DNA of 39,877 nt from an uncultured Mucilaginibacter sp. (GTDB taxonomy: Bacteria > Bacteroidota > Bacteroidia > Sphingobacteriales > Sphingobacteriaceae), in assembly GCA_913777515.1 (NCBI GenBank), contig CAJYSL010000277.1, positions 1 through 39,877 of the forward strand. The letters run 5' to 3'. The notes below the pieces were generated by a model. It searched no databases, was not told the origin of the DNA, and saw only the letters and a program-made list of their open reading frames with translations. Each line of letters starts with the position of its first letter. Within the stretch, counting starts at the first letter, position 1. A program made the position numbers and the translations under genes. This document shows, piece by piece, positions 10,511 to 20,418 of this stretch.

Positions 10511-10542
10511 GCGCTTACATCAATAATGTAGGCGCTTTTTTT
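10511..10542 (+). terminator. Intrinsic terminator of tRNA-Asp
   Basis: GCGCTTACAT-caata-ATGTAGGCGC stem (one G-T wobble) followed by T7. Confidence 0.85.
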
Positions 10543-10623
10543 GTACCGGAAGCACTCAATAGAAGTGAGCAGCTTCGCCTTAATGCAATTTAAAATTAAG
10601 CTAATAATATTCAACTAAGGCCT

Positions 10624-11475
10624 TCATTTTTCATATGGTATAATGGTCATTGCTGTGAATCCGGTTTTAATAAATGGTACAAGTCGCGGTGTGAATATCT
10701 GCGGTTTAAAATTAAGATCCTTTAATTTTGCATTTAAAATCCACTGCCAACGCTTGTCAAGGATAAATGCTAATCGCTGTTTGGTTGTTAGGTTAGGCAA
10801 TGTATAATAAACTGCATGTTCTCCTTCTTTTCCGAGAGGTTGCCTATAGGTTCCGATAATGGTAACGTTATTTTTGTTTTCAAAATCCCTTATAAAGGGG
10901 ACATCTTCTTTAAGCAAATCCCGCATGGGGTCTCTAGGACAGCACACTGAGCCATAATATTCAGAACGGTAAAATTTGAGCATGCCTTCAGGCGCCTTAA
11001 CTGCGGCATACGCCAGCTGTGGCTGTTTATTGTCGGCAGCGATATAAAGGCTGTCTGTCTGTATGCTGCTACCGTTTCTTCTGATAAGATAATACCAATT
11101 GGCGGTGGCCGGTTTCAACGTAACCGCGCCTTTTTTGTCATCTTTCGCTACTTTCTGATCAATCTTCCAATCAGGTATAATTAAAATAAATTCTTTGATT
11201 GCCGGATAAAAACTTTCCTGTTTAGTAAACATCTCGACTGGGATTTTCGCGCTTACAAAAAACACATAATTGCTATCAGCTTTCTCGCGTATAGGAAGGT
11301 CTATTAAGTAATCTCCCTCCGATTGAGCCACCCGATCATCGCTTATCATCACTACCTGGTCGTACCTTTCTTGCAACCATTTCTGCTTTGGTGTTACCTG
11401 GGCTTCTGACGATGCTATACTGCTCAACTGCAGCAGTACGCAAATTACCCATACGAGTAGAACGGATTTAATCAT
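10624..11475 (-). CDS. Secreted hypothetical protein
   Basis: 283-aa ORF with signal peptide (MIKSVLLVWVICVLLQLSSIASSEAQ); no recognised family; lies between tRNA-Asp and its remnant. Confidence 0.75.
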   Translation of the reverse strand: MIKSVLLVWVICVLLQLSSIASSEAQVTPKQKWLQERYDQVVMISDDRVAQSEGDYLIDLPIREKADSNYVFFVSAKIPVEMFTKQESFYPAIKEFILIIPDWKIDQKVAKDDKKGAVTLKPATANWYYLIRRNGSSIQTDSLYIAADNKQPQLAYAAVKAPEGMLKFYRSEYYGSVCCPRDPMRDLLKEDVPFIRDFENKNNVTIIGTYRQPLGKEGEHAVYYTLPNLTTKQRLAFILDKRWQWILNAKLKDLNFKPQIFTPRLVPFIKTGFTAMTIIPYEK

Positions 11476-11720
11476 TTTTTAATACTGCTTTATGTTTAAA
11501 AATCGGATACATGATTCAGCTATTCGTAAATTATCAACAGCACGTCAAATTTAGTTTAAGGGATAAAGACTTGCTTAATGCCCCAATTAAGTTTAAAAAA
11601 ACATTCTCAATCATTAGAAAACAAACTGTTTTAAATCAAATATAAGTGATCAGAAAAGTACTTCTTTTAAAGATTATCAAAATATTGCTGATTACATTGA
11701 TGGAATAGATTAGCGTGCAA

Positions 11721-11768
11721 TCCATTCCGCAAAAGTGCTTACATCAATGATACAGGCGCTTTTTTTGT
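11721..11768 (+). repeat. Degenerate copy of tRNA-Asp 3' end plus terminator (direct repeat of 10497-10544)
   Basis: TCCATTCCGCAAAAGtGCTTACATCAATgATacAGGCGCTTTTTTTGT versus 10497-10544, 44/48 identical by eye. Confidence 0.9.
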
Positions 11769-12011
11769 TTTGGCCCCCCCAAAAAGACACGATTTATAAG
11801 TTCACCTTCCAAGGCTACATATTTATATCTTCAATAGTGATGTCTTTTCCAGATATTGTTTTTCATACCAGCAAGTGGTAGGTAATAACATACCTGTCTG
11901 TTAAATGACATAGAAGATATTTGTCCAGGTACTCAATTCACAAGAATTCACAGATTATTTATTATCCTATCAATCACATCCAGTTTGCTGAAGAATTATA
12001 AATACAATTAT

Positions 12012-12629
12012 TCAAAGTTTGTAAGACAAACTAATCCCCGGAAGAAAATGTTCGAGCTCTATGATAAAGCTGTATGCGTCTACAAACAAGCCGGTATAAA
12101 ATCTTTTAGATAATCGTACTTCGCCGTAAACGCTATTGTACAATCCAAGCCTAAACCCCTTTTTAGTATGATAAGCCACGGTGCCCGGAACAAGTTCCTT
12201 ATGACCGTCATTATAAACCCTTTCCTGGTAAGTTTTGAGAATAACATAATTGGCATACCTCAACGCAGGACCAGCTTTAATGCCAGTTCTTATTAGTGCA
12301 CCGGGCTTATTAAACTTAAAGGTTAATGCCGGCGAAACAAACCAGGCGTTATACTTACGGTTCTGACCTTCAAATCCGGTTGGATTACCTTTGGATGCAT
12401 TGTAGATATCTGTAGTAAAGCGATTGACCGATAGGTCGAGGTTTAAGCGCTTAGTCAGGTAAACATCATAATTGGCCCGGAAGAAAAAGCCTGTATTTCC
12501 CCAATCATTCTCCGTGCCGTAGCCTGCAGCTGCGCTTAAAAATCTCTCCTTAGGCACTTGCCCAAATACGGCAGAGGTAACACAAAAGATAAAAAACAGC
12601 AAAGCGCATTTTTTCATTAGCAATAGCAA
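12012..12629 (-). CDS. Putative outer-membrane beta-barrel protein
   Basis: Signal peptide, alternating aromatic strands (YDVYLTKRLNLDLSVNRF, FRLGLYNSVYGEVRLSKRFYTGLFVDAY), terminal LSYKL. Confidence 0.7.
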   Translation of the reverse strand: MLLLMKKCALLFFIFCVTSAVFGQVPKERFLSAAAGYGTENDWGNTGFFFRANYDVYLTKRLNLDLSVNRFTTDIYNASKGNPTGFEGQNRKYNAWFVSPALTFKFNKPGALIRTGIKAGPALRYANYVILKTYQERVYNDGHKELVPGTVAYHTKKGFRLGLYNSVYGEVRLSKRFYTGLFVDAYSFIIELEHFLPGISLSYKL

Positions 12630-12780
12630 TTATTCTTAATTAGCATAGTTAAAGCATTTGGTCCTAGGTATCTTATTATTGTTTCGGTGTAAAATATTTA
12701 CTGAGTTGACCATCCTGTCTAACTATCCCTTGAAAATATAAATCAGATAAGCGTAAATGTGGCTAATCACTAACATCATT

Positions 12781-13935
12781 TTATTTGGCAGATAATAACT
12801 CCTGAAGTTTCTTGTTTAAATTCTCATCCGTCAGGTGTTTTGCAACAATTTTTCCATCCGGGCCGACAAGTATATTGTCAGGAATTGAGGTTACGCCATA
12901 TAGAATCGCCGCCTTATTTTCTGGCGAATGAAGATCAGCTACCTGTTGCCATTCCAATTTGTCTTGATGAATGGCGGCTAGCCAGTTTGCCTTGTCCTTT
13001 TTATGATCCAGTGATATACCCAAAACCGTAAATCCTTTGTCGCTAAATTTCTGGTATGTCTTAATCAAATTAGGCTTCTCTTCACGGCAAACCCCACACC
13101 AACTGGCCCAAAAGTCCAATAATACATACTTATCTCTAAAGCTTTGTAAATTAACCATTTTCCCGGACGGGTCCGCCAGCTCAAAATCGGGCGCTGGTTT
13201 GCCTAAAGCTGTTACATTTTCTGCCCTTATCTTGTTGATAACAAATCTTGCCGCTGGGGTTTGCTTATATTTATTGCTTAATCTGTTGTAAAGTGTCTCA
13301 CGCGTAACAGAATCTAATTCTCCGTCCTTGTCTTGTAACATATATAAAGCGGCAAATGAGTTTGCATTCTTCTGTACAAATTCAACCTTATTTGCATTTA
13401 AAGCACTTGCCAATTTTTCATAATAAGCCATTACTTCTTTATACAGCGGATCTGCCGACTCAAAGTGTTTTTCATAATCCTTACCGTACTTTTCAGCTAG
13501 TTTCCGGTAGATTTGCTGCGTGATTTCTGCATCGGATTTCAGGAATGATTGATACAAATCGTTATCGGGCGCCCCGGTAACAACCGACTTTTCGAGGTTA
13601 GCCATATCAGCTTTAATAGCTATGGTTCCCGGTTGCGCAACCAAGACGTCGTAGTGGGTTTCTGAATTGCTGTTAGTCGCTTGATTATAGCCGTAAAAAC
13701 GATAATCAGCTGCCTGCTTAAATGGCATTTTGATTTGAAAATGTCCGTTAACAATTTCAGCAGTATCTCTTTGAGTAACGGATTGGTTAACCAGCATTAC
13801 GCTTTGCCCATTATAGGCTTTGTCTGCCACACCATTAACTATAATTTGATTAGATGTAGCAGTGTTTTGGTTTTGCGGTTGATTACAAGCCTGGATAGCG
13901 ACCGCTAGTGCAATAAGGTAGAATAGATTTTTCAT
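12781..13935 (-). CDS. TlpA-like thiol-disulfide oxidoreductase lipoprotein with DUF4369-like N-terminal domain
   Basis: ORF 12781..14007 with likely start at internal Met 13935 (MKNLFYLIALAVAIQACNQPQ lipobox); thioredoxin fold ...KYVLLDFWASWCGVCREEKPNLIKTYQKF...GVTSIPDNILVGPDGKIVAK. Confidence 0.9.
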   Translation of the reverse strand: MKNLFYLIALAVAIQACNQPQNQNTATSNQIIVNGVADKAYNGQSVMLVNQSVTQRDTAEIVNGHFQIKMPFKQAADYRFYGYNQATNSNSETHYDVLVAQPGTIAIKADMANLEKSVVTGAPDNDLYQSFLKSDAEITQQIYRKLAEKYGKDYEKHFESADPLYKEVMAYYEKLASALNANKVEFVQKNANSFAALYMLQDKDGELDSVTRETLYNRLSNKYKQTPAARFVINKIRAENVTALGKPAPDFELADPSGKMVNLQSFRDKYVLLDFWASWCGVCREEKPNLIKTYQKFSDKGFTVLGISLDHKKDKANWLAAIHQDKLEWQQVADLHSPENKAAILYGVTSIPDNILVGPDGKIVAKHLTDENLNKKLQELLSAK

Positions 13936-14436
13936 GGATAAAAACGGTTTAGATACACGAATTATCTTTGGATAAACGAAGACCTTAATATAGAAATTAA
14001 AAGCCATGTCGTTTGCAAAGCCTTAATTTCTTTTTGGTAAATTATAAGTTAATTTAAATAGTTATTCCTCTTACTTGTTGCTTTCGTTTATGTATATTTA
14101 GGAAAACACTAATAACTACGGATCGCTCTAGTTACTTTTTAGTCTATAAATTTCCAGATGGACTATTGATATTCCCTTTCTTGGATAAGTGTTGCAAAGA
14201 CTAAATATCAAAACAAGCTACCAGGCAATCATACTCAAATAAAAACCTGTCTGATCTTGATAAAACTCTAACCTTTGAAGCTTTTACAAATCCCTAGACT
14301 TTCAACTAAGCTCGAAAAATTTAACATGATTGCAGAGTTAGCAGTCTACATTCATTTCATCATTCTTTTTGAATAAAAGTTAAGCAGCCAACACAAACTA
14401 TTGTAGTTACATAATAGTTCCAAAGTACGCGTTAAC

Positions 14437-14468
14437 GAAAAACGCCCTGCAATTAATTACAGGGCGTT
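14437..14468 (-). terminator. Intrinsic terminator downstream of the second SusC/SusD locus
   Basis: AACGCCCTG-caattaatta-CAGGGCGTT; on minus strand followed by TTTTTCG. Confidence 0.75.
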
Positions 14469-14490
14469 GGCTTTTAAATAAAATGTTTGA

Positions 14491-15039
14491 TTACGGAATT
14501 CGTCTTAAAGCAACAATTATAGTCCCGAAATTACGACTTATGGTACCCGAGCTTGCAGATGATATTTTTAAAGCAACGGCATAAGTGGTATTTGCCGCAA
14601 ACTGGTCCGTAATATTTATATCAAACCCTGCTAACTTTTGTCCGGCTGGAATAGTAACCGAGGCTGGGAGAGAATAAAAGTTAGAAGGTAACGGCACATA
14701 AGATGTACGGTTTGCCTGTGCAGGTGACAGGTGATTAGTTAATGCATCCGCATCAGTTGTTAAGCCAACATTGATATCAGTTGGTGCAGTACCTGCTGTA
14801 CCGGCATAATTCACATCAATATGAACCTTCCCACCTGTTTTCAGGGAGAGAAATTCATAACGAGCATTGGGTACTGTTAAGCTGGCTGAACCCGAAGCGA
14901 TTACAGCCGGGTTAGCAAACTCAATAATTGCACCGGCACTATTGGGAGCTTCCGGCCCGATGATTTCTTTGCTTTTCAGGCAGGAAGACATCAAAAACAC
15001 AGAAACACAAAGAATCAGATAGTTATATATTTTTTTCAT
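14491..15039 (-). CDS. DUF1735 / BT_3987-like surface lipoprotein
   Basis: ORF 14491..15063, likely start at 15039 (MKKIYNYLILCVSVFLMSSCLKSKE lipobox); VTIPAGQKLAGFDINITD...TYAVALKISSASSGTISRNFGTIIVAL typical of the domain; directly 3' of SusD. Confidence 0.75.
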   Translation of the reverse strand: MKKIYNYLILCVSVFLMSSCLKSKEIIGPEAPNSAGAIIEFANPAVIASGSASLTVPNARYEFLSLKTGGKVHIDVNYAGTAGTAPTDINVGLTTDADALTNHLSPAQANRTSYVPLPSNFYSLPASVTIPAGQKLAGFDINITDQFAANTTYAVALKISSASSGTISRNFGTIIVALRRIP

Positions 15040-15067
15040 TTTCTTTAATTTAATAGCGAGCAATCAG

Positions 15068-16690
15068 TTATTTAGCCCAAAAAATCTTGGAGGTATACTT
15101 ATCTACAGTGGGAACATTAGAAGCGTTATATACAAACTCGGACTGTGGATAAAGCAACCTGGTTGGTAACTTATCAGGCCCTGTTGCTTCAGTCACTATC
15201 GAAGTAAATGAATTTACGGCAGTTGTTGGATTAGTTTGAGTGCCGGGTACGTTATTGAACGGATACCCAGTACGGCGATACTCATTCCAGCTTTCATCAG
15301 AAATAATGAAGTTTAACGCCAGGTATTTTTGAGTTATGATAGCTTCTAATTGTTGTGCGGGCGTAGCAGCTAAGGCAAAATTTACCAAGTAAGAACCAGC
15401 ATTAGCCAATTTGTAAGCGGTAAGTTCGTTTGCAGGACTCCTGGCTATTGTTGAGCTACCCGGGATAGTTCCCGAAACAATACCGGCTGCGTTCTTATCC
15501 AGGTAGTTAAAAGACGCCAACATACCATTATCGAATGCTGTAGCCGCGCTGCCGCTAATTAAACCGGACAATCTTGCCTCTGCTTGTAAAAAGTAACTGT
15601 CTGCCGCCAAAAATATTGGCATTCCGGCATCTGGCCCTTTAAATATTCCCGCCTGATCATATACCAATGCACTTGACCCTTTGTACCAGGAGTTAGGTGT
15701 TTGCCCGCGGCCTGCTGCATCTGTTTGATTACCTAATTGGTTATAGAAGCGTTCGGCTGAGATTGCAGCGCCATTTTTGTAATACAAGTTAATGCGAGTA
15801 TCGTCTTTTAGCTTTTTGCCGTCGAAAAACCCAATAATGTATGGTGTTGGAACATACTGGGCACCTACAGTACGGGCCGCATTAGCATTACTGTAAGCAT
15901 AGGTATCCCAAAACGGATTCTGTTTACCCGAAATTTTGGCATAGCCTGGGTTTACAATAGCATCGTCAGTTAAAAAGCCCTTAACATCAAACGTTTTATT
16001 AGTAAACGCTACTTTACTTCCGGCTCTTACAATCAGCCTAAGTTTTAGAGTATTCGCAAACTGTATCCAACGGTCTATTTCTGTAGTGGCTGTATTTGAA
16101 TTACCAAATAAAGGATCTGCAGCTTTAAACGTAGGCGTAGCTGCTGGATTAGCGTTAAAAGTAGCGATAGCAGCGTCACACAAATCAGCAATCGATTTGT
16201 AGATGTCAGTGGCCTTGTCGTATTTTGGAGTTACCAGCTCAGCGCCCTTAAAAGCTTCCGTATATGGAACATCATTATACTGATCAACCAGGCGCTGAAA
16301 GATGAATGCTTTCATGACCTTGGCAGCAGCATTATACTGCGCATACTCCGGCTTACCTTCTGTATTGTTGATTACGTATTGTATATCGTTACCGGTATCA
16401 TAAGTTTCTGAGAACCGGGCTGACTGATCGGTTGTTAAGTAATTGTAAGATATGATAGCTCCCCAGCCGCTTACACCACCACCGTTTGCTAAATAGCCAA
16501 CAACCTGCGCCCCGTAAAAATTAAAACCTACTGTATTTGCAGCAACCGAAACAATAGATTGAGGTAATACCAAATCAGGTGTTCCTGATATCGCCTGATT
16601 TGGATTTACGTTGACATCAAGATATTTTTTGCAGGAAGTGCTTGCCAAAGCAATTATTCCCGTTAATATGAATTTATATGTATTCTTCAT
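15068..16690 (-). CDS. SusD/RagB family lipoprotein (SusD_2-like)
   Basis: Lipobox TSCKKYLDVNVNPNQA; AAKVMKAFIFQRLVDQYNDVPYTEAFKG; YFLQAEARL; QKYLALNFIISDESWNEYRRTGYP. Confidence 0.93.
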   Translation of the reverse strand: MKNTYKFILTGIIALASTSCKKYLDVNVNPNQAISGTPDLVLPQSIVSVAANTVGFNFYGAQVVGYLANGGGVSGWGAIISYNYLTTDQSARFSETYDTGNDIQYVINNTEGKPEYAQYNAAAKVMKAFIFQRLVDQYNDVPYTEAFKGAELVTPKYDKATDIYKSIADLCDAAIATFNANPAATPTFKAADPLFGNSNTATTEIDRWIQFANTLKLRLIVRAGSKVAFTNKTFDVKGFLTDDAIVNPGYAKISGKQNPFWDTYAYSNANAARTVGAQYVPTPYIIGFFDGKKLKDDTRINLYYKNGAAISAERFYNQLGNQTDAAGRGQTPNSWYKGSSALVYDQAGIFKGPDAGMPIFLAADSYFLQAEARLSGLISGSAATAFDNGMLASFNYLDKNAAGIVSGTIPGSSTIARSPANELTAYKLANAGSYLVNFALAATPAQQLEAIITQKYLALNFIISDESWNEYRRTGYPFNNVPGTQTNPTTAVNSFTSIVTEATGPDKLPTRLLYPQSEFVYNASNVPTVDKYTSKIFWAK

Positions 16691-16699
16691 TTTTATGCT

Positions 16700-19600
16700 T
16701 TAAAAAGTTAATGATATAGTACCACCATAATAACGTGACGGCGGGTTTGACAATGCAGTTAAGCCAATACCGTTACCATTGTTGGCGGTATTTGAACTAT
16801 ACTCCGGATCGCCGTAAACATTGGTTTTAGGCGTAAATATGAACAGGTTACGGCCTTGTGCGCTGATACGTGCCGATTTAATAATTTTTGAATCCCCTAA
16901 GAGTGATTTAGGCAAGGTATAAGCCAGGGCAATTTCACGTATTTTCCAGAAATTACCTGGTATAATATAATTCTCATTAATTCCTCTTCTTGGTCCTGAA
17001 ATACTCCAGTAAGCAGGGCCGCCGTCTCTAACAGTAACATTGGTGTTAGCTACATACACGCCATTTTGCAAATATGAAGAGTTTGGTATAACAAAGCGTT
17101 CCCTATCATAAGCAACAGAGTTAATACCAGCACCGTTAAAATCAAGACCTGTACCTGCACCGGCATAGAAAACATAACCAGCTCTGTACTCGGCTACACT
17201 GGTTAGGCTAAATCCTTTGTAGCTCACATTAAAATTCAAGCCCAGTACTTTCGTAGGGCGGCTGTTTCCGAAATCAACCACGTTACTTGTGGGTGAAGGA
17301 TAACCGGTTACTGCATTTACAACAATACGTCCCTGGTCATCACGGACATAGCCTGCACCTTGAATTACGGGATATGGTCTGCCTGCAACGCCGTAAACAC
17401 CAGGCGTACCACCGGATATATTAATATTGGGTAAACCTCCCAGCAAATAATCAACAACTACTTGTGAGTAAGCGTAATTAGCGCCAACATCAACTCTCCA
17501 GTCTTTAGTTTTAACCGGCGTTAAATTCAACAAAGACTCAATACCATAACCTGATGTTTGACCGGCATTTAACAGGTAGTTACTGTATCCGGTAGCCGTC
17601 GAAACAGCAGCTGTTACGGTTTGATTGTCAGACCGGTTGTGATAATAAGTTATCGTTGCATTGATACGATCTTTTAAAAAGCTCATCTCTGCACCGGTTT
17701 CAAACGTGTAAGTAAACTCAGGTTTTAAATCTGTGGATACGATAGTATTGTTCAGCGTAAAACCACCTACTCCATTATAAGGATAACCTGATCCCTGAGA
17801 AAATGTCGGATCCAGGCGGTAAGCACCAAAATCGGTAGAATTACCAATATTTACATTACCCACTTTAGAGTAGCCTGCTCTTAATTTAATGTAATCAATC
17901 TGATCTATATTTTTCAAACCTTCAAAAGCGTCCGTCGGAACAAAAGACACGTTTGCGCTTGGATAAAAGAATGAACGATTATTAGGTGCCAGTGTAGAGA
18001 ACCAGTCGTTACGAGCGGTAGCATTTAAGAACAGGTAATTTTTATAAGCCACATTTAATACGCCATAAATAGCTTGCTGACGAGCAGTATAAGTTACTTC
18101 GGTTGCCGTAGGCGGATTGGTACTGTTACCTAAATTAAATAAGCCCGGTTGTACTAAGCCCGTAATAGAAGAGCTTAAATCCCTTGACCGATCCTGCCTC
18201 ATGAAGGCGGCAGTTACTAAATTTAATTTAAAATCACCAACCTGTTTTTTAAAGGTAGCCTGAAACTCGTTGGTTAAACGGGTTGAATAAAAGAACCCAT
18301 CAGTTACCGAACCAACCAGATCGGTTTTTTTGTAGTTACCAACCTCCGGACGTGCTTTGATATAATCACTAAAGCGATATACATCTGAAGTTGATTTATC
18401 AGACTGGTTACGTGTTGACAAACCTGTACGGTATAAAAGGTCTACCCACTTGGCAGGAGAGTACTTTAACTCAATGCTACTGGTTAAATAATCATTACGT
18501 ACCGTATTTCTGTTGTTATCAATCTGGAAATACGGGTTGTTGTAATAAGCATTGAAATAGCCGCTAGGGTCGGCATACGGATTATTTCTCCAATCTTTAT
18601 AAGACAGGATAGGTGCCTGCGATGGGCTATTTAATAACTGGTCATAAATTGTCCCTGCTCCGGTTGACGATCTGTCATAGCGGTTCTGTGCATAATTAAC
18701 ACTGTACGTTGCTAATAATTTACTGGTAATATTTCTGGTACCGTTTATCCGGAAGTTAGCCCGGGTAAATACATCTGTTGGCAAAGTACTGGTGGTACGG
18801 TTATACTGTCCGGACATAAATAATGTTCCTTTCTCGTCACCTGATGATAGCGACAAGTCGGTTTGGCTGGTTAAGCCGTTCTCCCAGAAATCATATTTAT
18901 CATTTTGATAGGCGTAAGGCACACGCTGTATATCACCATTAGCAAAAGGCAAACCCAAATCTCTCAACGTACCGTCGAACGCAGGTCCGAACTGCTGGTT
19001 TTCGTACGACAGGTAAGTTTTCACATCATTAGTGGAGCCTGAACCATATTTCTTTTGCAGTTTAGGAAAGAATGCCACTGCCTCAACAGACAATGTTTGT
19101 TGAGCCTTGATCTCTACCTTGCCTTTTTGCCCTTTTTTTGTTGTAATAATCAACGCACCGTTGGATGCATCAGAACCGTATAATGCAGCGGCACTGGCAC
19201 CTTGTAATACCTGGATATCCTGTATATCCTCAGGGTTTAAATTACTTAACAAAGCATTCGGCACAATAACGTTGTCTAGCACAATAAGCGCCTCGTTGTT
19301 ACCTGTTAATGAACGCTGACCTCTTAAAATAACCCGAAAGTTTGGATTTGCGCCACCTGTTGTACCGCTTATCTGCAGACCTGCAACCTTACCTAATAAC
19401 CCAGCGGCAACGTTAGTGGCTTTAGCCTCCGTTAATTGATCTGCTTTAATAGTTGTTATTGCTGTACCCTGCGATTTACGACTGGCTGCCAGACCACCTG
19501 CACCAACAATAACTTCACTTAATTGCCGGGTTGATGGTTGCAACGCAACGTTCAATACATTATCACTGCCAATATTAGCAGTAACCGGCGCGTAGCTTAC

Positions 19601-19828
19601 AAACGTAAAATCGAGCGACTTAGCACCAGGACTGACACTCAAAGAGTAGCGACCGTTAGCATTTGTTTGTGTTGCCAAATTTGTACCTGTAACTCGCACC
19701 GTTACACCAGGTATCGGTAATCCATCGTCTCTACCAGTCACTACACCAGTGATGGTCCGGTTTTGCGCATACAAACGAGCTGAACTCAGCAGTAGCAACA
19801 AGAAATTGAATAGTAAAAATTTCTTCAT
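16700..19828 (-). CDS. SusC/RagA family TonB-linked outer membrane protein
   Basis: ITGVVTGRDDGLPIPGVTVRVTGTN carboxypeptidase-regulatory-like domain; plug RVILRGQRSLTGNNEALIVLDNVIVPNALLSNLNPEDIQDIQVLQGASAAALYGSDASNGALIITTKKG. Confidence 0.95.
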   Translation of the reverse strand: MKKFLLFNFLLLLLSSARLYAQNRTITGVVTGRDDGLPIPGVTVRVTGTNLATQTNANGRYSLSVSPGAKSLDFTFVSYAPVTANIGSDNVLNVALQPSTRQLSEVIVGAGGLAASRKSQGTAITTIKADQLTEAKATNVAAGLLGKVAGLQISGTTGGANPNFRVILRGQRSLTGNNEALIVLDNVIVPNALLSNLNPEDIQDIQVLQGASAAALYGSDASNGALIITTKKGQKGKVEIKAQQTLSVEAVAFFPKLQKKYGSGSTNDVKTYLSYENQQFGPAFDGTLRDLGLPFANGDIQRVPYAYQNDKYDFWENGLTSQTDLSLSSGDEKGTLFMSGQYNRTTSTLPTDVFTRANFRINGTRNITSKLLATYSVNYAQNRYDRSSTGAGTIYDQLLNSPSQAPILSYKDWRNNPYADPSGYFNAYYNNPYFQIDNNRNTVRNDYLTSSIELKYSPAKWVDLLYRTGLSTRNQSDKSTSDVYRFSDYIKARPEVGNYKKTDLVGSVTDGFFYSTRLTNEFQATFKKQVGDFKLNLVTAAFMRQDRSRDLSSSITGLVQPGLFNLGNSTNPPTATEVTYTARQQAIYGVLNVAYKNYLFLNATARNDWFSTLAPNNRSFFYPSANVSFVPTDAFEGLKNIDQIDYIKLRAGYSKVGNVNIGNSTDFGAYRLDPTFSQGSGYPYNGVGGFTLNNTIVSTDLKPEFTYTFETGAEMSFLKDRINATITYYHNRSDNQTVTAAVSTATGYSNYLLNAGQTSGYGIESLLNLTPVKTKDWRVDVGANYAYSQVVVDYLLGGLPNINISGGTPGVYGVAGRPYPVIQGAGYVRDDQGRIVVNAVTGYPSPTSNVVDFGNSRPTKVLGLNFNVSYKGFSLTSVAEYRAGYVFYAGAGTGLDFNGAGINSVAYDRERFVIPNSSYLQNGVYVANTNVTVRDGGPAYWSISGPRRGINENYIIPGNFWKIREIALAYTLPKSLLGDSKIIKSARISAQGRNLFIFTPKTNVYGDPEYSSNTANNGNGIGLTALSNPPSRYYGGTISLTF

Positions 19829-20418
19829 GAAAAGAGTATTTAGTTTTAGTTATACCAAATATATAATTAGAAAACTATTAAAGATTACGCATTTATGAAT
19901 TCTAATGATTTTCTTATAATTTTTTAATAAAAACATAAGTATTTCAACTAAAAAATGCAGTTCATACTATTTTTTTTAAAAAAACTTTTATTCTTTCAGT
20001 AGCTTTATTGATAAAACTCAAAAAACGTTATGAAAATTTACCTAAAACTTCAAATACTTTATAAAAATCACATCGAGTAATACATTCAAGAAATAATAGC
20101 CAACCGAACGGTTAATAGCCATTCTTTTTTTTGCAATTATTAATTAACTATGAGATAAGCTGAAGATAATTTCAGCTGTTGACACGTTTTTAGCAAAAGC
20201 AATAAACCGTTGCATGACACAACGCTTATTGATATTTACCGACGATTGTATAGATTTTACATCAAAACCTGAATCAAGTAATATCAAGCAATGCTGAAGG
20301 AATTATCAGCCTTAGTTGAAGAGTCGCTGTCTTTATCTAAAGGCAAACGTTGCCTCTCCAAGTAAACCGGCAATGAAATTAAGATTTTTAAATACAACCA
20401 AAGCGGGAAGATTAACAT

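Noticed and set aside
10408-10614. Minus-strand ORF with peptide WTGLEPATPCVTGMYSNQLNYHS
   Set aside because: It is the antisense translation of tRNA-Asp and its flanks; a typical spurious ORF.
14008-14436. 430-bp AT-rich gap checked for small genes or RNA
   Set aside because: No convincing ORF or long hairpin other than the terminator at its right end (14437-14468).
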